A stretch of 64,000 nucleotides of DNA from Oscillospiraceae bacterium (GCA_015066245.1 SVOS01000001.1:62001-126000); one strand, 5' to 3'; positions 10,563 through 20,532 are shown, numbered from the stretch's first letter. Numbers and translations: made by a program. Notes: generated by a model from the letters alone, not told the origin.

Positions 10563-11033
10563 TTACCATCTGTAATGTGCAAATGCTTTGTTAGCCTCTG
10601 CCATCTTGTGAGTATCTTCACGCTTCTTGAATGCACCGCCGGCGCCGTTAACTGCGTCAAGGATCTCACCGGCAAGTCTTTCCTTCATAGTTTTCTCGCT
10701 ACGCTGACGTGAATAGTTTGTCAACCAGCGAAGGCCCAGTGTCTGTCTTCTCTCGGGTCTAACCTCGATGGGAACCTGATAAGTAGAACCACCAACACGG
10801 CGAGCCTTAACCTCTAACTGAGGCATAACATTCTCCATAGCTGCCTCGAAAGTCTCGAGGGGGTCGTTACCTGTCTTCTGGTTAATAATCTCAAAAGCAC
10901 CGTAAACGATCTTCTGGGCAACACCCTTCTTACCGTCGAGCATAATGTTGTTGATTAAACGTGTAACGAGCTTGGAATTATAAATAGGATCGGGCAAAAC
11001 ATCACGTTTTGCAATGGAACCTCTTCTTGGCAC
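10563..11033 (-). CDS. rpsG: 30S ribosomal protein S7 (GTG start)
   Basis: (V)[39 protein letters not shown] at 11033 preceded by aggaggg SD. The longer ORF to 11135 runs into intergenic sequence. Confidence 0.97.
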   Translation of the reverse strand: MPRRGSIAKRDVLPDPIYNSKLVTRLINNIMLDGKKGVAQKIVYGAFEIINQKTGNDPLETFEAAMENVMPQLEVKARRVGGSTYQVPIEVRPERRQTLGLRWLTNYSRQRSEKTMKERLAGEILDAVNGAGGAFKKREDTHKMAEANKAFAHYRW

Positions 11034-11100
11034 TTTACTTCCCTCCTTCACAATTTTTAATGATATCATAGGTACTCGAAAGCGACAAACTCCCGTACGC

Positions 11101-11411
11101 CAATACAGAGGGTAGAGTGAGTCAGGTATATCCAAATCAGATTTTTGATGGATAATTTTTGCTCACTCATTGTCAAAATACTCGTGAACCCGTCAGGGTT
11201 CACTCCGTTTTTGTCGCGATTGAGTCAAAAATCCTCACCCCAAAAATTCTTCGACCTAAATCTTTTGGAGTTTCAGTTGATTTTGGGCGGCTGAGAATAC
11301 CGCAAGGCTGACGCCTTGGGGTGTTTGATACGCTCAAAAGCAGCGAAAATACAAAGATTTAGGCTGGTTCGGATATACTTGACTCACTCTTCTATATAAA
11401 ACCCTGTATTG
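11101..11411. mobile_element. MITE-like / structured inverted-repeat element between rpsL and rpsG
   Basis: Outer CAATACAG(11101)/CTGTATTG(11404) and inner AGAGTGAGTCAGGTATATCC(11114)/GGATATACTTGACTCACTCT(11371) inverted repeats; internal hairpins at 11184-11203 and 11303-11318; no coding potential. Confidence 0.6.
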
Positions 11412-11460
11412 TATACAGACGAAAATATCAATTTAAATTCGTTTGAGTTATGTCAATTCC

Positions 11461-11880
11461 TTATTTACCCTTCTTAGGACGCTTTGCGCCATACTTGGAA
11501 CGTGCCTGATTACGGTTAGCTACACCCTGAGTATCAAGAGTACCGCGGATGATATGGTAACGAACACCAGGGAGGTCCTTTACTCTACCGCCTCTGATAA
11601 GAACAACTGAGTGCTCCTGAAGGTTGTGGCCAACACCGGGAATGTAGGAACTAACTTCAATTCCGTTTGAAAGTCTTACTCTGGCAATCTTTCTGAGCGC
11701 TGAGTTAGGCTTTTTGGGAGTTGCTGTCTTAACAGCTGTGCAAACGCCTCTCTTCTGAGGGGAATTCTGGTTGATAGCTCTGTTTTTCTTAGAGTTCCAG
11801 CCCTTTAAGAGTGCGGGTGCCTTAGCTTTCTTTTCAGAAACCTCTCTTCCCTTACGAACCAGCTGGTTAAAGGTTGGCAT
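11461..11880 (-). CDS. rpsL: 30S ribosomal protein S12
   Basis: [70 protein letters not shown]. Confidence 0.98.
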   Translation of the reverse strand: MPTFNQLVRKGREVSEKKAKAPALLKGWNSKKNRAINQNSPQKRGVCTAVKTATPKKPNSALRKIARVRLSNGIEVSSYIPGVGHNLQEHSVVLIRGGRVKDLPGVRYHIIRGTLDTQGVANRNQARSKYGAKRPKKGK

Positions 11881-12122
11881 TAAACTTTTCTCTCCTTTCC
11901 TCAAAATTTTGTATGTCAACAGACCATAAGTATTATAGTCCGCAAACAACCAAATATGCTTTTTATTGGTAATTCACAGAAAAACCTTGTAAAAACCGAG
12001 GTTTTACGGCATTTTTACCACTATCCGAAACCGCAAAACCGCAGTTTCCGACAATTACTTAATATATCAAATAATTTTTCAAAAGTCAACCATATTTTTT
12101 AAGTTTTTTTCTTGCAAAAATT

Positions 12123-12152
12123 AAAGGCGGCTCTGTGAAAGCCGCCTTTACC
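12123..12152 (-). terminator. Intrinsic terminator
   Basis: AAAGGCGGCTctgtgaAAGCCGCCTTT hairpin downstream of the dockerin gene ending at 12161. Confidence 0.6.
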
Positions 12153-12160
12153 ATAAGATA

Positions 12161-13425
12161 TTAAAAATCCGAATAGTACAAATAATTTGGACAAATATAC
12201 TCGATATCCTTACCTTCTCTGTGCTTAAGAGAATTAATCGCTTCGATTACACTGTCTTTGCCGCTACCTCTAAATTCCAACGTATACATACCTGTTGCGT
12301 ATTCGGCTCTTTCAATGTTATCAAAATCATACTCGGGAAAATCCTCAAGAGTATAAACATGCTCATCCTCGGTGCTTACAAAAACCAGAATCTGACCGTA
12401 TTCAAAGGGCTGACGCTCCTCATAATCGAAGTAACCTGCAAGCTTTTGCTGAATTCTTGTTACATCCTTGATATCAACATCAGGAGTTGTGGCAGAATTG
12501 TAGTCATAGTCCATTATGTATTCACCCAGAGGATGATTTTCGACAATATCCATCGCCTCGGGCAACTTGACAAGATATTTCTGTATCAGAGTGGCATCCT
12601 TGATTGTAAGCTTTTTATCGTTGTTTACATCTCCGTTTAAGTATATGCACCATTTATCAGAAAGCAAAGGATAAAGCTCTTCCATTTCAATAAGTCCGCT
12701 GTCAATTACCTTACCCAGAATATCAACATTGCCGTAATTATCCAGAGTGTAAAGTCCGAAGGGATTCTTTTCGTCACCATATTGAACATCGGAATAAAGC
12801 CAATAATCTGTATGTCCCTGGCGGACTTCATTTCCTTTTGCACTGCCGTTGTGAGCTCTGAATACCGCATAATGCTCAAACTGAACTGCAAAACGAACAT
12901 ACACATTTTCGTCTTCTGTTGCGATATTATACTCTTTTATAAATGCTTCTTTGCACTTTTCTTTAAGCACTGCTTCCTTCTCCGTCTCGGTCAAAGGGTA
13001 AATTCCGCAGTTGTAATCCTCGCTATTGTAAAGAGCATCCAAATCGGCATAACCTTTGTCATAAGCCTCTTTAAGAGTCAGAATTCCAAAGCCGAACTCA
13101 TCCCATGCATAAAGCCCTGTGGGGTTTGATTCTTCATCGCCTACAAGGGAGCCGTAGGTAAACCTATAATCACCGATAATCTGCTGGGATTCAAGGCCAC
13201 GGACCTCGCCGTAGTACGCTCTGTAAACACTGCACTTGCCTGCCGAGCCTATATAATTGATATGCAAAGTCTCCTCGTCAACACTTGAGCCATTCTGCTG
13301 AACATATTCAATGAAAGGGTCTCTGAACAAACTTTCAAGACTTGGCGTATATGCCGACACCGAAAAGGCGAGCGCACCGCAAACTATAAGCATAGCTAAC
13401 ATCATACTTAATATCTTTTTATACA
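12161..13425 (-). CDS. Secreted dockerin protein: signal peptide, two repeats of a ~95-aa domain, dockerin, C-terminal subtilisin-propeptide-like domain
   Basis: MYKKILSMMLAMLIVCGALAFSVSA signal; dockerin GDVNNDKKLTIKDATLIQKYLVKLP...DVDIKDVTRIQQKLAGYF; C-terminal LEDFPEYDF...GSGKDSVIEAINSLKHREGKDIEYICPNYL. Start at 13425 chosen by SD (gaaggagg). Confidence 0.85.
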
Positions 13426-13605
13426 TAATCTTTCCTCCTTCACAGTCAGGTTTGTCTTTCATATATTAGACGTAAAAATTACGATTCTCTCTCACTAAAA
13501 TTATAGGATTTTTTGATATTTTTGTATATTCGGAGATTTCAACAAAAACGGAATACGATTTTTGTCCATTGCGACAAACACAAGGTAATCGGGTTCGCCC
13601 GAAAA
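13390..13605 (-). repeat. Upstream/leader region duplicated at ~16252-16475 (copy 1)
   Basis: About 200 bp nearly identical to copy 2, including ATCGTAATTTTTACG and ATGAAAGACAAACCTGACTGTGAAGGAGGAAAGATTATG on the minus strand. Confidence 0.85.
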
Positions 13606-13664
13606 TGATGTAAATAAATCGCTACACTTATTTTGGTAACAGTAGCGGAGATTTATATACAGAA

Positions 13665-13690
13665 AAAGACCGACATAAAAGTCGGTCTTT
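13665..13690 (-). terminator. Intrinsic terminator (identical copy at 14951)
   Basis: AAAGACCGAC-ATAAAA-GTCGGTCTTT. Confidence 0.75.
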
Positions 13691-13697
13691 ATAAAGC

Positions 13698-14888
13698 TTA
13701 TTTTGTATATTTGTATTCGGTTACGCAAAGCTCATTATCACCCATATAGTAGAACATCGCTGCCATATTGTAAGTACCTGCATCTTCGGGCACTTTATTA
13801 TACTCGCCTGTTGTAATGTTATAAACAGATATAAAATCCCAGTCTTTGAACGCACCCACTTCTGATAAAAGCTCAGAAGTATCGGCACTATAGGTTTGCG
13901 ACCAAATTTCATCGCTTTTGATTACACTTTCAAGATACCCGACGTCTTTATTATAAAACTGCATAATGGTATCTGTATAATAAATGCCGTCTGCGGTATC
14001 AGTATAGCTTTCGTAATATCTTGTATCAGGAAGGTCAACACCTGCGTAGCTTTCAATACTGCGAATCTGCTGTCTTTTTTGAATATCCGTAGTCTCCCAA
14101 GAGTTTGAACAAAAGAACACCGCAAAAATCATCAATGCGGCAAAAAATCCTGCCAGACTATTACCTCGACCGCCGTTGTAATTCTTCTTCATGTATATCC
14201 CGAAGAAAAAGCTCACAATAGGGATAATTGCAAAAATGTAAGGATACCACCAATGCAAAGCCTCTGCAAAATATAGAGCAAAGCCACAGATAACACCGCT
14301 TACACCTGCAACAATTGAGAGCACCATAAGGACTTTTGACCAAGCTCTTATACCTTTGCTCGGCTTTTCGGGCTCTTTGGGCTTTATGCTGTGAAAAAGA
14401 GAGTTTTCAGCAAGTTCCTGTTTCTTGATAACATAAATTTGATTATTCAAATTAAGCAGATAATATTTGCCTGTATCAAATTTCTGTCGCAAGTCGGAAT
14501 ACTCAAACTTATTTAAATGTACGGTTTCGCCTTCTCTGGTGATTTTCAAAAACATACAGTCTTCAAAAAGCTCATAGCTATATACAGAAGAACAAACCTT
14601 AGGCTCTATGATTTTCCAACTTTTGCTTGCCATCAGCAGACTTTTAAGAGTAAAATACAAAGCCATACCCTCAACGCCAAGCATAAGTCCGCCAAAATAA
14701 TCAAATTCACCTCTTATCAGCACGTAAACAACTAATGCAACCATAATAATATTGGATATTATTACACGAGCTGTAATTGGTGTAAAATAAAGCTTTTTTG
14801 CCTCTCGGTATTCTTCTTTTGTATAGGTAAAACTGCAGCTTTCCAAGGGCATACTTTCTTTTTTCTCGAAAACCTCTGTGTCTGTCAC
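13698..14888 (-). CDS. Multi-pass membrane protein with YcxB-like region, unknown function
   Basis: Several hydrophobic segments; EDCMFLKITREGETVHLNKFEYSDL resembles YcxB-like domains. Confidence 0.65.
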   Translation of the reverse strand: MTDTEVFEKKESMPLESCSFTYTKEEYREAKKLYFTPITARVIISNIIMVALVVYVLIRGEFDYFGGLMLGVEGMALYFTLKSLLMASKSWKIIEPKVCSSVYSYELFEDCMFLKITREGETVHLNKFEYSDLRQKFDTGKYYLLNLNNQIYVIKKQELAENSLFHSIKPKEPEKPSKGIRAWSKVLMVLSIVAGVSGVICGFALYFAEALHWWYPYIFAIIPIVSFFFGIYMKKNYNGGRGNSLAGFFAALMIFAVFFCSNSWETTDIQKRQQIRSIESYAGVDLPDTRYYESYTDTADGIYYTDTIMQFYNKDVGYLESVIKSDEIWSQTYSADTSELLSEVGAFKDWDFISVYNITTGEYNKVPEDAGTYNMAAMFYYMGDNELCVTEYKYTK

Positions 14889-14950
14889 AAAACCGCCTCC
14901 TTTTACCGTATTCTAACACAGTCTATTTTTATAGTCAACACACAATACAA

Positions 14951-14976
14951 AAAGACCGACATAAAAGTCGGTCTTT
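14951..14976 (-). terminator. Intrinsic terminator (identical copy at 13665)
   Basis: AAAGACCGAC-ATAAAA-GTCGGTCTTT. Confidence 0.75.
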
Positions 14977-14983
14977 CATAGTT

Positions 14984-16285
14984 TTATGCATCATAACCCG
15001 CGTAGCAGGCAGAGATATGGCTGAACTCTGCACGGGTTCTGATAGAATTCATGGCATCTATAATATTATCCTTGCCGGGGTTTTTGAGATACACTGTGAG
15101 AAGTGTCATATCAAGCATATCCGAGTCGAATCTGTCGATTTTCTCAACCTCAAACTCGGGAAAATCCTCGGGGGTGTATTCTTTTGCGGTTTTCGGCTCT
15201 ATGGATATATTGAAAGCCTGATGGTCAAAAGACTTGGGGGCTTCTTCCACGATGATTTTTGCAACCTTTTTCTGGATAAAGGTTGCGTCTTTAATCGTTA
15301 CCTTAGAAGTTCCGCCGAACATTCTCAGCTCAAAAGGCTCGTCAACTTCCATTACACAGTAACCAAGTTGCAATTCACCGACTTTCTTTATAGCTTCGGG
15401 TACATTTGCAAGGTACTTCTGGATAAGAGTAGCATCTTTAACGGTAAGCTTTTTGTCGTTATCAACATCGCCCGACATATACATAACAGTCTTTTTTGAA
15501 AGCTCAGGGTAAACCTCATCCAAATCAATAAAGCCTTTGCTCACTGTTTTATAAAGGCTTTCGATATTGCCGAAGTTATCCATAGTATAAAGTCCTGTGG
15601 GATTATCCCTTTCACTGCCTATAATATTTCCTTCACAGAAAAGATATCCATCTAAATACTGGAAGCTTTCCATAGGTGATACCGTAATGGGATACAACTT
15701 GAACACAACATAGTTTTTAAACTGAATTGCAAAGGGAACATAAGAATATTCAGCACTATCGCCTATAAGTTCATACTGCTTAACAAAGGCTTCCTTGCAC
15801 TTATTCTCAAGTATTTCTTCATCGCTGAGCTTTTCCATGGTATCGTGCTTATCTGTTTGCTCATAAAGCAGGTCCAAATCCACCAAGCCTTTATTATAAG
15901 CTTCTTTAAGTGTCATCAGCTCGCCATCCTTGTAGGCAAACATAGCCGCAGGGTTGGTGTCGCAGTAAGTCATACACATAAAAGCGGTAAAACGATAATC
16001 ACCGATTATATCCGTAGGTGCTACAGGATCACCGGGTACAGCTGCTGCCTGAAAAACATGGCAGCCTGCCTCGCCGAGATAACTGAAATAGTTCAAAGTG
16101 CCGTCAAAATATTCTGCCTCGCCGCGTCCTTCGTAGTCCTCAAGCCACTGCTCGGTGTATGCGTCTTTGAGAACCTTTATTAACTCCTCACTTTCAGAAG
16201 TTTCGCCCTCAGCCGATGCAAAAACGGTAAAACACGAGCAAAGCATAAGCAAAACAAGCATAACACTTAATATCTTTTTATACAT
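14984..16285 (-). CDS. Secreted dockerin protein, paralog of 12161..13425, same architecture
   Basis: MYKKILSVMLVLLMLCSCFTVFASAEG signal; GDVDNDKKLTVKDATLIQKYLANVP dockerin; C-terminal YTPEDFPEFEVEKIDRF...LKNPGKDNIIDAMNSIRTRAEF. Confidence 0.85.
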   Translation of the reverse strand: MYKKILSVMLVLLMLCSCFTVFASAEGETSESEELIKVLKDAYTEQWLEDYEGRGEAEYFDGTLNYFSYLGEAGCHVFQAAAVPGDPVAPTDIIGDYRFTAFMCMTYCDTNPAAMFAYKDGELMTLKEAYNKGLVDLDLLYEQTDKHDTMEKLSDEEILENKCKEAFVKQYELIGDSAEYSYVPFAIQFKNYVVFKLYPITVSPMESFQYLDGYLFCEGNIIGSERDNPTGLYTMDNFGNIESLYKTVSKGFIDLDEVYPELSKKTVMYMSGDVDNDKKLTVKDATLIQKYLANVPEAIKKVGELQLGYCVMEVDEPFELRMFGGTSKVTIKDATFIQKKVAKIIVEEAPKSFDHQAFNISIEPKTAKEYTPEDFPEFEVEKIDRFDSDMLDMTLLTVYLKNPGKDNIIDAMNSIRTRAEFSHISACYAGYDA

Positions 16286-16475
16286 AATCTTTCCTCCTTC
16301 ACAATCAGGTTTGTCTTTCATATATTAGACGTAAAAATTACGATTTTCTCTCACTAAAATTATAGGATTTTTTGAGATTTTTGTATATTCAGAGATTTTA
16401 ACAAAAACGGAATACGATTTTTGTCCATTGCGACAAGCACAAGATAATCGGGCGAACACAGTTCGCCGAAAATGA
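16252..16475 (-). repeat. Upstream/leader region duplicated at ~13390-13605 (copy 2)
   Basis: Direct sequence comparison with copy 1. Confidence 0.85.
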
Positions 16476-16500
16476 TGCAATTTAACCGCAGCCTCCGACT

Positions 16501-17175
16501 TTAATCAAACAGACGCTCTCTGAGCTCAACTGTGTTATTAACAAACACGGTTGCACCCTCTGCACGCATGGTTTCCTCGGTGCCGTAGCCGTAATGCACA
16601 CCAATAAAATCCACGTTGTTGAGCCTTGCACCCTTGGCGTCAAATTTTGTGTCGCCAATCATCACTACTTTGTCGGTAATTTTGCCACCCAGAACATTTA
16701 CCGTATACGGAATAACGTCCTCTTTCTCTTTTCGGCTGCCGTCGGGGGCAGAGCCGCAGACAGCATCAAAGTATTTTGTGATACCCAAAAGCTCACAGAC
16801 GTCATCTGCAGGCTTCTGCTGCTTTGATGAGCAAACCGCAATTTTTGCATTACTTTCCGAAAGCTCTCTCAGCAAGTCCTCGATACCGTCATAAAGCTTG
16901 TTTGCCTTAAGTCCGTGGATTTTGTAAAAATCCTGATAAATGCTGAGGGCTTTGAGGGTATCTTCCTGAGAAAGTCCGCAAAGATGCGAAAAAGTATCCG
17001 CCAAAGGAGGGCCGATAAATTTTGAGTAATCCGATAAATCGGGGTGAGGTTTTTGGAGCTTATCCAGAGTAAGCTCGATACATTTGCGGATTCCGGGAGC
17101 ACTTTCTGAGAGTGTGCCGTCTAAATCAAAAAGAATATAATCGTATTTAGGTTTCACTTTAAGCTTTCCTTTCAC
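16501..17175 (-). CDS. HAD family hydrolase (phosphoglycolate phosphatase-like)
   Basis: YILFDLDGTLSES, CSSKQQK, MIGDTKFDAKGA HAD motifs. Confidence 0.88.
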   Translation of the reverse strand: MKGKLKVKPKYDYILFDLDGTLSESAPGIRKCIELTLDKLQKPHPDLSDYSKFIGPPLADTFSHLCGLSQEDTLKALSIYQDFYKIHGLKANKLYDGIEDLLRELSESNAKIAVCSSKQQKPADDVCELLGITKYFDAVCGSAPDGSRKEKEDVIPYTVNVLGGKITDKVVMIGDTKFDAKGARLNNVDFIGVHYGYGTEETMRAEGATVFVNNTVELRERLFD

Positions 17176-17268
17176 AATATACTTGTTTATTTTTCATATT
17201 TATGTTATAATGCTATACTACACTGCAAAAATGCTTTTTTCAACATTTTTCTGAAATCAGGTGACAAT

Positions 17269-18027
17269 TTGTCCGAATCAAAGCGAATTCACTTTATCGA
17301 CCAGGTCAGAGGATTCTGCGTAATGTGCATGGTGCTTTTTCATGCTATGTACACTCTGGGCTTTATGTACGATTATCCCGTGGCAAGAGAACTCTTTTAC
17401 TTTTTCAGCCACATAAGCCCCGCCTTTGCCTTTGCGTTTATTATGATGTGCGGTATTTCCTGCACACTGAGCCGCTCCAACTTAAGGCGAAGCATACCCA
17501 TTATCGGTGCATCCCTTGTGGTTACTCTTGTGTCAGTTGTGGTGATGCCCTATGCCCCCATCTACTTCGGCATTCTTCATCTGCTGGGCGTATCGGTCCT
17601 TGTCTATTCACTTATCGAGAGGCTTCCATTCAAGCTTAATTCTTTGGCAGGGCTGATTATTTGCCTTTTGATTTTTGCACTAACCTATAACCTGCCTCAC
17701 GGCTATCTGGGCTTTGAGGGGATTTATAAGCTGAACCTTCCCGAAAATCTTTTTGAGTCAGACTATTTTATGGCTTTCGGATTTATCTCGCCTTTCTCGG
17801 CTTACTCCGATTACTTCCCTCTTATTCCCTGGTTTTTTGCATTTTTGTCGGGTGTGTACGCAGGCAGGCTTTTAAAGGGCAGATATCCTGCATTCATGTA
17901 TAAAAAAGGTATCGGTTTCTTGTCTATACTCGGCACCAATGCCTTTGTTATCTATGTACTTCATCAGCCGATTATTTACGGCGTTGCTTATATATTAACA
18001 CTCATTTACGGAGGAATTATAAAATGA
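17269..18027 (+). CDS. DUF1624 / heparan-alpha-glucosaminide N-acetyltransferase-like membrane protein (TTG start)
   Basis: RIHFIDQVRGFCVMCMVLFHAMYTLGF, multi-TM. Confidence 0.8.
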   Translation: MSESKRIHFIDQVRGFCVMCMVLFHAMYTLGFMYDYPVARELFYFFSHISPAFAFAFIMMCGISCTLSRSNLRRSIPIIGASLVVTLVSVVVMPYAPIYFGILHLLGVSVLVYSLIERLPFKLNSLAGLIICLLIFALTYNLPHGYLGFEGIYKLNLPENLFESDYFMAFGFISPFSAYSDYFPLIPWFFAFLSGVYAGRLLKGRYPAFMYKKGIGFLSILGTNAFVIYVLHQPIIYGVAYILTLIYGGIIK

Positions 18028-19118
18028 AATTAGGTATTGTAGGCTTACCGAACGTAGGCAAAAGTACACTTTTCAACGCAATTACAAACGCAGGTGCTCA
18101 GTCTGCAAACTATCCCTTCTGCACAATTGAGCCCAATGTAGGCATTGTGTCTGTTCCCGACAAGCGTCTTGACAAGCTTGCCGAGATGTACGACCCCGAC
18201 AAATACACTCCTGCAACCATTGAGTTTGTTGACATTGCAGGTCTTGTAAAGGGCGCATCCAAGGGCGAGGGCCTGGGCAACAAGTTCCTCTCCAATATTC
18301 GCGAATGTGATGCAATTGTTCACGTTGTAAGATGCTTTGACAACGACGATATCATCCACGTTGAGGGCAGTGTTGACCCTCTGAGAGATATCGAGACCAT
18401 CAACCTTGAGCTTATTCTCTCTGACGTTGAGATGATTGAGAGAAGAATCGACAAAACAAAGAAGCTTTTAAAGGCTGACAAAAAATATCAGGCTGATCTT
18501 GATTTCTTTGGCCGCGTTCTTGAGGCTTTAAACGAAGGCAAATGTGCCAGAGCTGTTGAGTGCACTGAAGAAGAAGCCGCACTTCTCTCTGACGTAGCTT
18601 TGCTTACAAACAAGCCTGTTATCTACGCCGCAAATATGAGCGACACTGACTTTTCTGAAGGTATTACCGACAATGCAAGACTTAAGAGAGTCAAGGAGAT
18701 TGCCGACGAGGAAGGCGCCGCTGTGCTTCCTATCTGTGCCGAAATCGAGGCCGAAATCTCTGAGATGGACAAAGAGGACAAGGAGATGTTCCTTGCTGAA
18801 ATGGGACTTTCCGAGTCAGGTCTTGACAGACTTATAGGCGAATGCTACTCACTTTTAGGTCTTATCTCTTACCTTACTGCAGGCAAACAGGAGGTCAGAG
18901 CATGGACAATCAAAAAAGGCACCAAGGCTCCTGGTGCTGCCGGCAAAATCCACTCTGACTTCGAGCGTGGATTTATCCGCGCCGAGGTTATTGCCTACGA
19001 TGACCTGATTGCATGCGGCAGCATGGCAGCCGCCAAAGAAAAGGGACTTTTAAGAAGTGAAGGCAAAGAATATGTAATGAACGACGGCGATGTTGTTCTT
19101 TTCAGATTCAACGTATAA
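18024..19118 (+). CDS. ychF: Redox-regulated ATPase/GTPase YchF
   Basis: MKLGIVGLPNVGKSTLFNAITNAGAQSANYPFCTIEPNVGIV, full length. Confidence 0.97.
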   Translation: MKLGIVGLPNVGKSTLFNAITNAGAQSANYPFCTIEPNVGIVSVPDKRLDKLAEMYDPDKYTPATIEFVDIAGLVKGASKGEGLGNKFLSNIRECDAIVHVVRCFDNDDIIHVEGSVDPLRDIETINLELILSDVEMIERRIDKTKKLLKADKKYQADLDFFGRVLEALNEGKCARAVECTEEEAALLSDVALLTNKPVIYAANMSDTDFSEGITDNARLKRVKEIADEEGAAVLPICAEIEAEISEMDKEDKEMFLAEMGLSESGLDRLIGECYSLLGLISYLTAGKQEVRAWTIKKGTKAPGAAGKIHSDFERGFIRAEVIAYDDLIACGSMAAAKEKGLLRSEGKEYVMNDGDVVLFRFNV

Positions 19119-19154
19119 ATAATCTGTATACAGATTGCTGATTGGGGTGAGGAA

Positions 19155-19535
19155 ATGACAACTGAACAAACTGTGCCCAAAAGAAGGCTGGTGTTTGCCA
19201 AGGCCTTTGGTGTTCCGGGTATTGTATCGGCAATAATTGCCATGGGGTTTACGGTTACCGAGGCAATTGCGGCTATGACATCTTCAGAAGTTGTCAACCT
19301 CTTTACCTCTAAATGGCTGAGCTTTTCCATGACGGATTTTGTTAATATTCCTGTGCTGGCGTTCTGCATCTGCACCCTTGCGTGGGCTATGTTCTCGGTG
19401 ATTATGTGCATTATGTCACGCTCTCTCGGAGTAAGCAACAAAATGAATCAGACAGGCATTGTACTGTCGGTTGTATCATCAATCTGTTCGGTTTCTCTGG
19501 CGTTTTTTTCAGTAGTATATATGATTTTTGCGTGA
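19155..19535 (+). CDS. Small membrane protein, unknown
   Basis: Hydrophobic ORF following ychF, SD-like ggggtgagga. Confidence 0.5.
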   Translation: MTTEQTVPKRRLVFAKAFGVPGIVSAIIAMGFTVTEAIAAMTSSEVVNLFTSKWLSFSMTDFVNIPVLAFCICTLAWAMFSVIMCIMSRSLGVSNKMNQTGIVLSVVSSICSVSLAFFSVVYMIFA

Positions 19536-19645
19536 TTAATCGGCTTTATTTGTGGCTTTGTTACATTGACAAAGCCACTTTTTTGGGCTATTATATATGT
19601 TAGTCAATTATTGACAAATTATGAATATTTGAAAGGAGTTTAACT

Positions 19646-20260
19646 ATGGACTTCAAGAAAAAAGTTGCTGAGTTTGTTGATTGCTTCAAGAACATCGGTT
19701 CTTTTGACTTCCTCGGCAGACTCAAGACAATCGTAAAGGATATCCCCGGACTTATCGCACTTGCAGGTGCTACACTTATGCTTATCGGTGCATTTGTTCC
19801 TAACTTCCACCAGACAGTTTCTTTCTGGGGCATGAGCGAATCCGTATTCTATAACCTTTTCCAGGCAGGAGGTTGGTATGTATTCGTACTTACTCTCATC
19901 GCTTTAGGTCTTGCTTATTTCAAGCAGACATTCTGGGCAGGTGCAACTGCAGCTCTCGCTCTTACACTTACCGTTATCCAGGGTATCACATTCTCCGCTT
20001 CCATCGCAGTACCCAGCTACTTAAGCAGCTACGGTTGCAGCTCAGGTGTTCACGTTGGTTGGTTCTTCATCCTTCTCGGTGAACTTGCTGTTATCGGTGC
20101 ATTCGTACTTGAGGAGTTTGTATTTGCAAAGAAGGCAGCTCCCGCTGTTGCTGCTCCTGCTGCAGCTCCTGTAGCAGCTCCTGTTGAGACTCCCGTTGCT
20201 CCTGTTGAGGCTCCTGTTGCTCCTGTAGCAGAGGTTACAGAGAACACAGACGCTCAGTAA
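19646..20260 (+). CDS. Membrane protein with Ala/Pro-rich C-terminal tail, unknown
   Basis: SD gaaaggag; TM segments; tail KKAAPAVAAPAAAPVAAPVETPVAPVEAPVAPVAEV. Confidence 0.65.
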   Translation: MDFKKKVAEFVDCFKNIGSFDFLGRLKTIVKDIPGLIALAGATLMLIGAFVPNFHQTVSFWGMSESVFYNLFQAGGWYVFVLTLIALGLAYFKQTFWAGATAALALTLTVIQGITFSASIAVPSYLSSYGCSSGVHVGWFFILLGELAVIGAFVLEEFVFAKKAAPAVAAPAAAPVAAPVETPVAPVEAPVAPVAEVTENTDAQ

Positions 20261-20342
20261 TTTAATTTACGGCAAAAAATTACACCGCAGACTTTTAAGT
20301 AAGACTGCGGTGTTTTTATTTTATCCTGCCTGTTTTTCGGGC

Positions 20343-20369
20343 AAAAAAAACGACCACCCTATTGGGTGG
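20343..20369 (-). terminator. Intrinsic terminator of 5S rRNA
   Basis: Minus strand CCACCC-AATA-GGGTGG-TCG-TTTTTTTT. Confidence 0.8.
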
Positions 20370-20378
20370 AAGCTCTTA

Positions 20379-20495
<117 letters not shown>

Positions 20496-20532
20496 ACTAT
20501 TAATTTGTGCCGCTCTCTCAAGCGACTTCGTT

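Noticed and set aside
10563-11135. Extended 190-aa S7 with N-terminal [19 protein letters not shown]
   Set aside because: The extension lies in intergenic/element sequence; GTG at 11033 has a strong SD and matches the S7 N-terminus.
12001-12060. Hairpin in the rpsL leader (minus strand GAAACTGCGG-TTTT-GCGGTTTC) as a ribosomal-protein autoregulatory site
   Set aside because: A hairpin is present, but nothing distinguishes it from an ordinary leader stem without comparative data.
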